Origin: Bacillota bacterium
GTDB taxonomy: Bacteria; Bacillota; Sulfobacillia; JAJYWN01
Assembly (NCBI GenBank): GCA_021791495.1
Contig: JAJYWN010000023.1
Span: 124,572 to 188,571 of the forward strand
Direction of reading: 5' to 3'
DNA: 64,000 nucleotides
Shown piece after piece: positions 52,422 through 60,710 of this stretch. The position numbers and the translations under genes were made by a program. Each line of letters begins with the position of its first letter. Within the stretch, counting starts at the first letter, position 1. The notes beneath the pieces are model-generated. The model was not told the DNA's origin. It ran no database searches and worked only from the letters and a program-made list of their open reading frames with translations.

Positions 52422-52817
52422 TTGGATGATGATTTCTACACCGCGCGGGAAGTGTCAGAGCGGCTGAAGGAGGACAAGGGAATCGAGCTGAGCGTGAGCT
52501 CGGTGCGCCATTACCGGCGGCTGGGACTAACGCCACCACTGGTTACCGTGGGAGCTTCCAACTACTACACGGAGGAGCACATCCAGGCCATCGCCGAGGC
52601 ACACAGCCGTCTCCGGCACGGAGAGCCGCTCTCGGATCAGGTGACTGTGGCCGAGTCGCGATCCCCTTACCAGACTCCCGCGCCACCCCACTACATCTCC
52701 CCGACCAAGGAAATCACTCTGGTCGTGCCGGGCGACCTGCCCGAGGAGATGCTCCGGGAACTCGTGTCCAGCATCAAAGAGCTGTCCAAGAAACACGGGA
52801 GGGATGAAGATGATTAA
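52422..52817 (+). CDS. MerR-family DNA-binding protein
   Basis: A 131-aa protein with an N-terminal MerR-type helix-turn-helix (YTAREVSERLKEDKGIELSVSSVRHYRRLGLTPPL and a wing with YYTEEHI) and a C-terminal region lacking metal-binding cysteines. The start is TTG 52422 with AAGGGTGG upstream. It overlaps the VWA-protein gene start by eight bases. It probably controls this two-gene unit; the signal is unknown. Confidence 0.75.
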   Translation: MDDDFYTAREVSERLKEDKGIELSVSSVRHYRRLGLTPPLVTVGASNYYTEEHIQAIAEAHSRLRHGEPLSDQVTVAESRSPYQTPAPPHYISPTKEITLVVPGDLPEEMLRELVSSIKELSKKHGRDEDD

Positions 52818-54078
52818 GATCCTGCTGTCCAAGGACCGCTTCGACCTGAAAGCGGAAGAGTATCTCCAGGTTCTGGTGAGCGTGCCGGCGGGAAGGCGAT
52901 CCCCCGTCTCGGCAGCGCTGGTCTTCGACACTTCGGGGAGCATGGGTGAGCCGGCGTTTGGTGAGCGACCGTCGCCGTCTTTCCTGACTGACGGACCGGA
53001 CTACCGCTCCACGGCTGCCTTTCACACAAAAATGGAATTCGCCAAGGCCGCCGCCCGGAAGCTGATCGGCAGCCTACAGGCCGCAGACAGGCTTTCCATG
53101 ATCTCTTTCTCCACCAACGCCAAGGTGTTGTTCCCCATGACTCCGATGGACGAGAAGGGGAAGGCCAAGGCCAAACGTACCGTGTCCGCCTTTGCCCCCG
53201 AGAACATGACCAACATGTATGGCGGCGTCAGCCTCTTGGATGGCGTTTTCTCCGAGGAAACCAAGGAGAACGGGGGAGCCGGACGATCGTGCCGGGCCAT
53301 CCTCCTGACCGACGGCTTAGCGAACGAGGGCATCACCAGCGACGATTCCTTCGCGGACCTGGCGGCGAGCCTCGCCCATGAAGGGATCGCGGTCTCAGCC
53401 ATCGGTATAGGTGAGAGCTACAACCCCCATCTCCTAGGCGTCATCGCCCAGGCCGGCGGCGGAAACTTTCATCACCTGAAGACCCTGGAGACCTTGGACA
53501 GCATCTGCACCCAGGAGATGGCCGAGGCCTCCGAGATCGGCGGGCGGAAAGTGACCCTGAAGGTCTCTTTCCCCGAAGCCCTTCTCGGAGACAATCTGAA
53601 TCTCTACCGTCAGATGCCCATCCCCGGAGGCCTGGAGATCTTCCTCGGCGACATCTCCGGGGAGAAAGATGTGGTCCTACCTTTCAAGCTGCCCAACGGT
53701 TACAAGGGTGGGAAGGTCACCGTGGAGCTTTCCGGGGAGAGAGACGGCCACCCGGTGTCCGCCGCGGCCGAAGAGGAAATCCTGGTTGGCCATGGCAACG
53801 TGCGGGCGGAAGTCATGCGCCGCGCCGGCGACCTCATCTCCGCCAAGGCGCAAAGGATCGCCGCCGGCATGTTCGCACATGGCGATTACACCGGTGCGGG
53901 GGCCGTCCTCGCCGAGTCCTCCGCCCTTCTGGATCAGCTCGCCCCGCTGGCTCCGGAGCTGCGAGCCATGGCCGCCGAGCTTTCCAGCGAAGCCACCTCC
54001 TACAGCACGGGCCAGGTCTCCGAGAATGTGGTCCGGTCTAGCTACCAGGTAAGTTACAGGCGAAGCCGAAAGTCCTAG
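52810..54078 (+). CDS. von Willebrand factor A domain protein
   Basis: A 422-aa protein with a VWA domain: the metal-ion-dependent adhesion site DTSGSMG near residue 39 is intact, with conserved Thr and Asp further on (MTNMYGG, ILLTDGLANEG). No signal peptide is seen, so it probably acts in the cytoplasm. ATG 52810 is six bases after GGAGGG; an ATG at 52804 is too close to that site. Related VWA proteins are known near chaperones, stress and tellurite-type systems; nothing here decides among these. Confidence 0.82.
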   Translation: MIKILLSKDRFDLKAEEYLQVLVSVPAGRRSPVSAALVFDTSGSMGEPAFGERPSPSFLTDGPDYRSTAAFHTKMEFAKAAARKLIGSLQAADRLSMISFSTNAKVLFPMTPMDEKGKAKAKRTVSAFAPENMTNMYGGVSLLDGVFSEETKENGGAGRSCRAILLTDGLANEGITSDDSFADLAASLAHEGIAVSAIGIGESYNPHLLGVIAQAGGGNFHHLKTLETLDSICTQEMAEASEIGGRKVTLKVSFPEALLGDNLNLYRQMPIPGGLEIFLGDISGEKDVVLPFKLPNGYKGGKVTVELSGERDGHPVSAAAEEEILVGHGNVRAEVMRRAGDLISAKAQRIAAGMFAHGDYTGAGAVLAESSALLDQLAPLAPELRAMAAELSSEATSYSTGQVSENVVRSSYQVSYRRSRKS

Positions 54079-54082
54079 GCAG

Positions 54083-54457
54083 CTAGTTTTCAGGTTGGCA
54101 CAAGGGAGCGACAGCCGAAGAGGACTTGGTGCATGCCGTCGGTTCAGACTCAGCCCCAGAGCCTGAGGGCCTGTTGGGATTATCCTCGACCAGCGTGTTC
54201 AACGTAGCGGTTCCACCTTCAGCCCGCGAGGCTTCTCCGGGCAATGGTGGTTCCACGCCGCGCGCGATCAAGATCTCCAGGTAGCCGCGGCGAACCTCGT
54301 CCAAAGAAGCCTTAGCTTCTTCGGGCGTATCACCTTCAGCACGACAACCCAAGAGGTCTGGGTGGTATGCTTCATAGCATACAGAGCCATCTTCCCGTAC
54401 CTCGGCCATCACGACGGTCGGATATTCCAGGCTCAGGTACTCGTCCAGTTTCTTCAT
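54083..54457 (-). CDS. hicB: HicB-type antitoxin
   Basis: A 124-aa protein. Its N-terminal half is the HicB RNase H-like fold (YPTVVMAEVREDGSVCYEAYHPDLLGCRAEGDTPEEAKASLDEVRRGYLEILIARG). The remaining 50 residues are low-complexity and contain no visible DNA-binding domain. ATG 54457 overlaps hicA by four bases. Confidence 0.82.
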   Translation of the reverse strand: MKKLDEYLSLEYPTVVMAEVREDGSVCYEAYHPDLLGCRAEGDTPEEAKASLDEVRRGYLEILIARGVEPPLPGEASRAEGGTATLNTLVEDNPNRPSGSGAESEPTACTKSSSAVAPLCQPEN

Positions 54458-54732
54458 GATTGGCCACCCTTCTGATCCTTGAGGGCTATCAACTTCCCGA
54501 CTATCCTGACCGCATCAGCCACGAACCCAGCCGTGATGTCCCGTCCTTTGGGAGCCGAACCGATTAGGAAAGGATACAGAGGGTGGACGTAATAGCGATG
54601 TTTCTCCCTGTCTTCGATCTCGAAGCCGAAACCTGTGTAGAGGGCGTCAAGATCCCTCCTTTTCCAGCCGTGCTTGGTTCTCTTTGCCCGCTCTAGGAGT
54701 CTGTCGGGCAAATCAGCCACGATGGGCTGCAT
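54454..54732 (-). CDS. hicA: HicA-type toxin with N-terminus altered by the IS
   Basis: A 92-residue frame with a HicA-like core (RRDLDALYTGFGFEIEDREKHRYYVHPLYP; the histidine of YYVHP may be catalytic). The first 12 codons (to PDRL) are encoded by the end of the insertion sequence and the next by its target CTAG. The native part starts around LERAKRTKHGW. No good ribosome binding site precedes ATG 54732, so the original 5' end was probably lost and expression is uncertain. Confidence 0.72.
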   Translation of the reverse strand: MQPIVADLPDRLLERAKRTKHGWKRRDLDALYTGFGFEIEDREKHRYYVHPLYPFLIGSAPKGRDITAGFVADAVRIVGKLIALKDQKGGQS

Positions 54733-56322
54733 AACCGGAAATCAGACGATTGGTACGGCAGTCCTCGGACGATGACCGGAAGACCAACGCTGTTGCTGTT
54801 TCCGGACATCGGCAGAACCGATAGGCCGGCTGGAGGCTCCACTCCCGGCAATATACTCCATCTATCCTCCGACAACCGCCGGTCGCCATCCGCTGTGGAA
54901 TAGCTTCAGGAGATTGTGTGTCAGGCAGATCAGGTCCCACTCAGCGGCCACTTGATCAAACCCGCGCAGGGAGAACCGCCGAAAGCCTCGGACCTCCTTG
55001 ATCTGTCCGAACACGGGCTCCACGATCGCCTTCCGTCTGCGGTAGATGTCCCGCCCTTGGTCCGTGCGCAGCTTATGGCGCATCCGTTCACCCACGGGCC
55101 CATCTTCCGGCACGGGGTTGTCGACAGGCGGCGGGACATCCCTGTGCTTCTGCTTGTCAGGTGGAACGTAGAGGTCAACACCGGTCAGCGCCTTATCTTC
55201 CACCGCTTTCGCGCTGAAGTATCCGGCGTCCGCTGATGCCACCAACGGCGCTTTCCCTAAGTTCGCGACCGCCTCTTTGAGCATCGGCACCAATTGCTCT
55301 TTATCGTTTACCTCCTGGGTCACCGCCGCGGCCACGATCACCTGCGCCTTGGCATCCACCACGGCCTGCGCGTTATATGCCTGCACAAAAGACTTGCTGG
55401 AGGAATCCACCATGATGCGCGAATCGGGATCGGTGAAGTTCTTCTGGGCCTGGGTCCTGGGCACGGCCCTTTCCGGGTCCGGCGCCGCCGGCGGCCGACC
55501 GCCCGGCTTCCGGCCCTTCTTCTCCTGTTCCCGTTCGCGCTCGGCCAGCTTTTCCTCCACCTCCCGCTTTCGTGCCTCTGCCTCGATCTTGGCTTCGGCC
55601 TCGAGCTGGGCCTTAGCTTCCTTGAGCTTCAATAGCCGGCTTTCCCGCCGTTGTAGCTCCTTTGGCAGGTCATCCCCAAGTTGCCCCTTGCCAAACTCGG
55701 CGTCCTCCTTGGCGTCCGCCCGTTCCGCCAGCCTCAGCAACTCCTCAATTTCCCGCTCCAGTTGCCTTTCCACGTCGGCCATCCGCCCGTAACTCATGGC
55801 CTTATGCTTGGAGGCGTTCGCCTTCACCTTCGTCCCGTCAAGGGCCAGGTGCCCCAGTTCCACCAAACCGGCAATTTGACATAGCTTCAACACCTGCGTG
55901 AACAGCTTTCCCAGTTCCCTAAGGTGCCGCTGCCGGAAAGCCGCGATACTGGAGTGATCCGGATGCTGGTTCGCCGCCAGCACCCGGTAAGCCACCTCGT
56001 CCCACGTGGCCCGCTCGATCTTCCGGGATGACACCTTGCCCGTGCTGTAGCCATAGAGAAGCAGCTTAACCATCATCGCCGGGTGGTAAGCCGGGTGTCC
56101 CCGGTCATCGCCCTCGTACACCTGGTAGATTTCAGAAAGGTCCAAGGTATCCACCACGTCGCTGATGAACAATGCCAGAGATCCTTCCGGCAACCACTCA
56201 CGTAGGTCCGGCGGCAACAGGAAGGGCTGATTCGGCTCGTACGGGATGAATGTTCTCATGCCCTTCCAGTTCTCCATCTGTCCTGGTAAATCCTATATCA
56301 AGGGGATTTGCCCGACAGACTC
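54697..56322. mobile_element. IS1182-family insertion sequence
   Basis: An element of 1626 bp with perfect 18-bp terminal inverted repeats (GAGTCTGTCGGGCAAATC at 54697-54714 and its complement at 56305-56322). Both ends are flanked by CTAG (54693-54696 and 56323-56326), consistent with a 4-bp target duplication at a palindromic site. It contains one transposase gene on the minus strand. Confidence 0.88.
54862..56277 (-). CDS. IS1182-family transposase
   Basis: A 471-aa DDE transposase. The N-terminus has the DUF772-type domain (HPAYHPAMMVKLLLYGYSTGKVSSRKIERATWDEVAYRVLAANQHPDHSSIAAFRQRH), then the first acidic residue in LALDGTKVKANASKHKAMS, a long charged coiled-coil insert about residues 170-265, the second acidic residue in ASADAGYFSA, and a late VEPVFGQIKEVRGFRRFSLRG with the glutamate. 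It is intact, so the element may be active. Confidence 0.92.
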   Translation of the reverse strand: MENWKGMRTFIPYEPNQPFLLPPDLREWLPEGSLALFISDVVDTLDLSEIYQVYEGDDRGHPAYHPAMMVKLLLYGYSTGKVSSRKIERATWDEVAYRVLAANQHPDHSSIAAFRQRHLRELGKLFTQVLKLCQIAGLVELGHLALDGTKVKANASKHKAMSYGRMADVERQLEREIEELLRLAERADAKEDAEFGKGQLGDDLPKELQRRESRLLKLKEAKAQLEAEAKIEAEARKREVEEKLAEREREQEKKGRKPGGRPPAAPDPERAVPRTQAQKNFTDPDSRIMVDSSSKSFVQAYNAQAVVDAKAQVIVAAAVTQEVNDKEQLVPMLKEAVANLGKAPLVASADAGYFSAKAVEDKALTGVDLYVPPDKQKHRDVPPPVDNPVPEDGPVGERMRHKLRTDQGRDIYRRRKAIVEPVFGQIKEVRGFRRFSLRGFDQVAAEWDLICLTHNLLKLFHSGWRPAVVGG

Positions 56323-56326
56323 CTAG

Positions 56327-56532
56327 AGAACGCCATCAAGGCCAACAACAACAAGCTGCCCACCCGGGCCCAGGTCTCGGCCGAAGTCCGGAAGATACAG
56401 TACACGGGCCTGTCGGGCAAGGTCAAGTTCGACTCCAAGGGCGATAACGAATATGCCAAGATCTTCGTCTACAAGTTCGCCAGCGAATCCTATCCGGGCG
56501 TGCTCCAGAAGGAGCTGGCCGGCAAACCTTAA
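56327..56532 (+). pseudogene. 3' fragment of a branched-chain amino acid binding protein gene (livK/livJ)
   Basis: About 68 codons (NAIKANNNKLPTRAQVSAEVRKI, GLSGKVKFDSKGDNEYAKIFVYKF) match the C-terminal end of Leu/Ile/Val-type periplasmic binding proteins. The upstream 80 percent or more is absent; the coding sequence begins directly at the IS end. It precedes livHMGF, as an intact livK would. A translated product from a TTG inside the IS end is possible but would not fold as a receptor. Confidence 0.85.
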
Positions 56533-56551
56533 GGGCGGCCGAGCCCGAGTG

Positions 56552-56586
56552 TCGCCGGGTTGCCCGGAACAGGGGTAACCCGGCGA
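56552..56586 (+). terminator. Hairpin between the livK remnant and livH
   Basis: TCGCCGGGTT (56552-56561) pairs with AACCCGGCGA (56577-56586). There is no T-run. As with both tctC genes, it follows a binding-protein gene and precedes the permease. Confidence 0.6.
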
Positions 56587-56660
56587 TAGGTATGGGAAGG
56601 TGAAGGGGGGCGGGGCGACCCCCACCCCCCTCGACTCTTGCCGGAAGGTAGGCTGGTGGC

Positions 56661-57620
56661 ATGCGCGAGATCGCCCAGATGTTCCCTCAGGTCGTCGTGG
56701 ACGGCCTCACCCTTGGTTTCGTATACGCCCTGGTGGCTCTGGGCTACACCATGATCTACGGTGTGCTGGAGTTCATCAACTTCGCCCACAGCGAGGTGTT
56801 CATGTTCGGGGCCTTCGCGGGAACGGAGGTACTCCTTGCCCTGAAGGCCTCCGGTCTGATGGCCACCTTTACGCCGGTGGGGTCCCTTTTTGTGTCCCTG
56901 CTGGCAGGTACCGTGTTGACGGGCCTGTTGGGTGTGGTCATGGAGAAAATCGCCTACCGGCCCTTGCGCAGCGCCCCTCGCCTGGTGCCGCTGATTTCGG
57001 CCATCGGCGTGTCCTTTTTCCTCCAGGACGCCGTTAGGCTGGTCGAAGGCCTCTGGCACAACGCTTTCTACGTCAGCGCGCCAACCCTTTTCGCCGGCGG
57101 CTGGAGCCCTTCCCCCACGGTCCGGATCCCGACCAAATCCATGATTCTCATTCTGGTCTGCCTTGGCATCATGCTCGGGCTATCTCTGTTCGTAGGTCGC
57201 ACCAAGCTGGGAAAAGCCCTGCGAGCTGTGGCTCAGGACCAAGCAACATCCAGCCTCATGGGCATTAATGTGGACCGCATCATCTCCTTGACCTTCCTCA
57301 TCGGCGCCGGCCTGGGTGGCGCGGCGGGGACATTGTTCTCCCTGCAGTACACGCTAATCCATCCCTACGTGGGCTTCATCCTGGGCATTAAGGCATTTAC
57401 CGCGGCGGTGTTCGGCGGTATCGGGAGCATCCCCGGGGCCATGGTCGGCGGCGTGCTCCTTGGAGTCTTTGAAGCCTTCGCTTCGGCCTTCCTGGGTCCG
57501 TTGACTCACGGGGCTTTCGGCGCGGAGTACAAGGACGTTTTCGCCTTCATCATTCTCATTCTGGTCTTGATCTTCAAACCCAGCGGTCTGCTGGGCCAGA
57601 GCGCCACCGAGAAGGCCTAG
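56661..57620 (+). CDS. livH: Branched-chain amino acid ABC transporter permease LivH
   Basis: A 319-aa inner-membrane permease (YALVALGYTMIYGVLEFINFAHSEVFMFGAF; GKALRAVAQDQATSSLMGINVDRIISLTFLIGAGLGGAAGTLF; FTAAVFGGIGSIPGAMVGG). It belongs to the HAAT import family. The start is ATG 56661. It is followed by livM after 14 bases. Confidence 0.94.
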   Translation: MREIAQMFPQVVVDGLTLGFVYALVALGYTMIYGVLEFINFAHSEVFMFGAFAGTEVLLALKASGLMATFTPVGSLFVSLLAGTVLTGLLGVVMEKIAYRPLRSAPRLVPLISAIGVSFFLQDAVRLVEGLWHNAFYVSAPTLFAGGWSPSPTVRIPTKSMILILVCLGIMLGLSLFVGRTKLGKALRAVAQDQATSSLMGINVDRIISLTFLIGAGLGGAAGTLFSLQYTLIHPYVGFILGIKAFTAAVFGGIGSIPGAMVGGVLLGVFEAFASAFLGPLTHGAFGAEYKDVFAFIILILVLIFKPSGLLGQSATEKA

Positions 57621-57634
57621 AGGGAGTGGGTGAT

Positions 57635-58963
57635 ATGGCCAAAGTGAAAGCGATGATGTCAAGAGTCTGGCAGCGTAACAGCGGTAACCCGCTGGTCATC
57701 GGCGGCCTCATCCTGGCCACCGCCGCATTGGTCATGATCCTCCCCCGGTCGGCCGTCGGCTTCGCCCTCTTCCTGGCCAGCCTGTTCGCCCTCTTCTGGG
57801 CCAAGCTGGAGCCCCGTCACAAGTTAGTCATGGGTGTGATCTCGCTAGTCGTCCTGTTACCTGTCATCGGGATCCTGAACCGCTATTACATGGATGTGGC
57901 CATCCAGATCGGCATCTACATGGCACTGGCGTTAGGACTGAACATCGTCGTCGGGCTGGCGGGGCTGTTGGACCTTGGTTACGTGGCCTTTTACGCCACC
58001 GGCGCCTATGTCTGGGCCATTTTCGGGTCGAAGCAGGCGGCCAAGTTCATGCATGTGGGGACCTACCCGCTTCGAGGGGAGTATTTCTGGCTCTTCCTGG
58101 TCATCGGTGTGGTGGCCGCCGCCTGTGCCGGCATCTTGCTCGGGTTATCGGTGTTGCGCCTGAAAGGCGACTACCTGGCCATCGTCACCCTGGGCTTCGG
58201 GGAGATCATTCGCATCGTCCTGAATAACCTGGACAAACCGGTGAACTTCACGAACGGTCCCAACGGCATCACGGCGGTCCAGGCACCGGCCCTTTTCGGC
58301 CTTAGCTTGGGTCAGGGCATCGACTACTACTTCATCGTCTTGGGCCTGGTGCTACTGGTGATAACCGTCTCCCGGCGCCTGCAGGAGTCGCGCATCGGCC
58401 GGGCTTGGGAGGCTATTCGCGAGGACGAGGTGGCCGCCGTCTCCATGGGGATACCCGTCGTCAAGGCGAAGCTGTTGGCTTTTGCCATGGGCGCTTCCTT
58501 CGCCGGTGCCATGGGCGTGGTCTTCGCCTCCAAGCAGAACTTCGTCGATCCGTCCAGTTTCTCGTTCATGGAGTCCATTGGCGTCCTATCCATGGTCATC
58601 TTGGGAGGAATGGGCAGTGTGACCGGGGCGCTTGTCGGGGCGGTCATCGTCACCGTTCTTCAATTGCAGATTCTGAAGAGCGTCTCCGACTACTTCAGCT
58701 ACCTCAGGAACGCCGGTATTCTGAACCTTCCGGCCCAGCTGGAGATCGCAAAGTACGAGAAGTTCGTCTTCGGCATCATCCTGATCATCATGATGATCTA
58801 CCGGCCCACCGGTATCATTCCATCGGAACGGAGGCGCCTGGAACTGGAAGGCAAGGGCTCACGCGGTGATACCGGCACCGGTGGGCCGCCGGAAGGCGGG
58901 AAGGCGGTCCCGACCTCGTCCACCGGCACCGGCGCGGCCGGCTTGGGAGGAGGTGGGTATTGA
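57635..58963 (+). CDS. livM: Branched-chain amino acid ABC transporter permease LivM
   Basis: A 442-aa permease, longer than LivH because of extra N-terminal hydrophobic segments and a Gly/Thr-rich C-terminal tail. Core motifs are YMALALGLNIVVGLAGLLDLGYVAFYATGAY, LRLKGDYLAIVTLGFGEIIRIVLNN and GMGSVTGALVGA. ATG 57635 is seven bases after AGGGAGTG. It ends overlapping the livG start. Confidence 0.94.
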   Translation: MAKVKAMMSRVWQRNSGNPLVIGGLILATAALVMILPRSAVGFALFLASLFALFWAKLEPRHKLVMGVISLVVLLPVIGILNRYYMDVAIQIGIYMALALGLNIVVGLAGLLDLGYVAFYATGAYVWAIFGSKQAAKFMHVGTYPLRGEYFWLFLVIGVVAAACAGILLGLSVLRLKGDYLAIVTLGFGEIIRIVLNNLDKPVNFTNGPNGITAVQAPALFGLSLGQGIDYYFIVLGLVLLVITVSRRLQESRIGRAWEAIREDEVAAVSMGIPVVKAKLLAFAMGASFAGAMGVVFASKQNFVDPSSFSFMESIGVLSMVILGGMGSVTGALVGAVIVTVLQLQILKSVSDYFSYLRNAGILNLPAQLEIAKYEKFVFGIILIIMMIYRPTGIIPSERRRLELEGKGSRGDTGTGGPPEGGKAVPTSSTGTGAAGLGGGGY

Positions 58964-59736
58964 TGGCCCTCCTTGAGGCCAGGAAGGTTACGAAGAAGTT
59001 CGGCGGCCTCATCGCCGTGAACGCGGTGGACTACGCGCTGGAGACTGGGCGCATCGAAAGCATCATCGGCCCCAACGGCGCTGGGAAGACCACCTTCTTC
59101 AACATGATCACCGGGCTGTACCATCCGAACGGTGGCGAATTGACCCTTTCGGGGACTAACCTGGTCGGTCGGAGCCCGGATCAGATCACGGCCTTGGGGA
59201 TTGCCCGCACTTTCCAAAACATCCGCCTCTTCGGGAACATGTCGGCCTTGGAAAACGTGCTGGTGGGGATGCATGTGCACCTGAAATCCGGACTTCTCGA
59301 CGTGCTGGGCCACTCCCGCCGCGTGCGCGCCGAAGAGTCACAGGCCTTGGGGCGCGCCGTGGACCTGCTGCAGTACTGCGGGCTGCGAGGCAAGGGCGAC
59401 GAGAACGCCAGGAACCTCTCCTATGGCGACCAGCGCCGCCTGGAGATCGCCCGGGCTATGGCCAGCGGTCCCAGGCTCCTCCTTCTGGACGAACCCACCG
59501 CCGGGATGAACCCCCGCGAGACCGAGGAGACCATGGGCCTCATCCGCCGCCTGCGGCAGGAGCGCGGCCTCACCATACTCCTGATCGAACACGACATGCG
59601 GGTGGTCATGGGGATTTCCGACCGGGTCACCGTGCTGGACTACGGCACGAAGATTGCCGCCGGGACGCCGGCGGAAGTACGCCGTGACCCGCGGGTCATC
59701 GAGGCCTATCTGGGGCGTTCGGCAGTGGCCGGCTAG
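58963..59736 (+). CDS. livG: Branched-chain amino acid ABC transporter ATPase LivG
   Basis: A 257-aa ATPase with Walker A GPNGAGKTTFFNMITG, the LivG hallmark GIARTFQNIRLFGNMSALENVLVG, signature LSYGDQRRLEIARAM and LLLDEPTAGMNPRE. ATG 58963 shares one base with the livM stop; GGAGGAGGTGG lies just upstream. Confidence 0.95.
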   Translation: MALLEARKVTKKFGGLIAVNAVDYALETGRIESIIGPNGAGKTTFFNMITGLYHPNGGELTLSGTNLVGRSPDQITALGIARTFQNIRLFGNMSALENVLVGMHVHLKSGLLDVLGHSRRVRAEESQALGRAVDLLQYCGLRGKGDENARNLSYGDQRRLEIARAMASGPRLLLLDEPTAGMNPRETEETMGLIRRLRQERGLTILLIEHDMRVVMGISDRVTVLDYGTKIAAGTPAEVRRDPRVIEAYLGRSAVAG

Positions 59737-59774
59737 GCGTCACGGCGAGGGGACTAAGGAGGAAACAGCCACCC

Positions 59775-60488
59775 ATGGCAGTGCTGGAACTGGAGAATGT
59801 CCACGCCTATTACGGGATGATCCACGCCTTGAAAGGCGTTTCGCTGGCCGTTGGGGAGGGTGAAATCGTTACCCTGATCGGCTCCAATGGGGCCGGCAAG
59901 TCCACCACGCTGAAAGCCATTTCCGGCCTGGTCCGGCCACGGGACGGGCGGATATCTCTTGAGGGACGGCCCATCGGCGGTCTCAAGGCGCATGAGATCG
60001 CGGAGAAGAGAGTGGCTCACTGCCCCGAGGGGCGGAAGATCTTCCCTCGTCTGAGCGTGCGCGAGAATCTGGAGATGGGGGCTTTCGTGTGTCGGTCTAC
60101 GGCGGAGGTCAAGCAGAGCCTGGAGAAAGTCACCGAGTTGTTTCCCAGGCTCAGGGAACGTCTCGGCCAGAAAGGGGGCACCCTCTCCGGCGGCGAGCAG
60201 CAAATGCTGGCTATCGCACGGGCACTGATGATGCAGCCGAGGATTCTGCTCCTGGACGAACCTTCCATGGGATTAGCACCGGTCCTGGTCGAACAGATTT
60301 TCCAGATCATCCAGAACTTAAACCGGGCCGGCACCACCATTCTGCTGGTCGAGCAGAATGCGCTGCAAGCTCTGCAGGTGGCCCACCGCGGCTACGTCAT
60401 CCAGACCGGGAACATCGTCTTAGCCGACAAAGCCGCGCATCTGAGGCAGAACGAGATGGTGCGCCGGGTGTACCTTGGCGAGAGTTGA
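59775..60488 (+). CDS. livF: Branched-chain amino acid ABC transporter ATPase LivF
   Basis: A 237-aa ATPase with Walker A GSNGAGKSTTLKAISG, RVAHCPEGRKIFPRLSVRENLEMGA, signature LSGGEQQMLAIARAL and LLLDEPSMGLAPVLVE, diagnostic of LivF. ATG 59775 follows GGAGG. It is the last gene of the liv operon. A clear terminator was not found after it. Confidence 0.95.
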   Translation: MAVLELENVHAYYGMIHALKGVSLAVGEGEIVTLIGSNGAGKSTTLKAISGLVRPRDGRISLEGRPIGGLKAHEIAEKRVAHCPEGRKIFPRLSVRENLEMGAFVCRSTAEVKQSLEKVTELFPRLRERLGQKGGTLSGGEQQMLAIARALMMQPRILLLDEPSMGLAPVLVEQIFQIIQNLNRAGTTILLVEQNALQALQVAHRGYVIQTGNIVLADKAAHLRQNEMVRRVYLGES

Positions 60489-60710
60489 CGCCGCCCGATA
60501 ACCCCCGCATCCAGTTTTTCCGCGCTCCCCCGCTTTTCGGCCGCTCAAAACGAAACTTTATGAGGTGAAGACTCGTCCCACACAATGTTGCCCTTGGTTT
60601 TCGGGCCAGGAATTGCATGGCACCAGACCTGATTCTGAAGCAGGCATCCGCTTTTAGTACGCCGAAACCACTACGTCAAGCGTTGGCTACAAACTGGAGA
60701 TGCAACAGAT

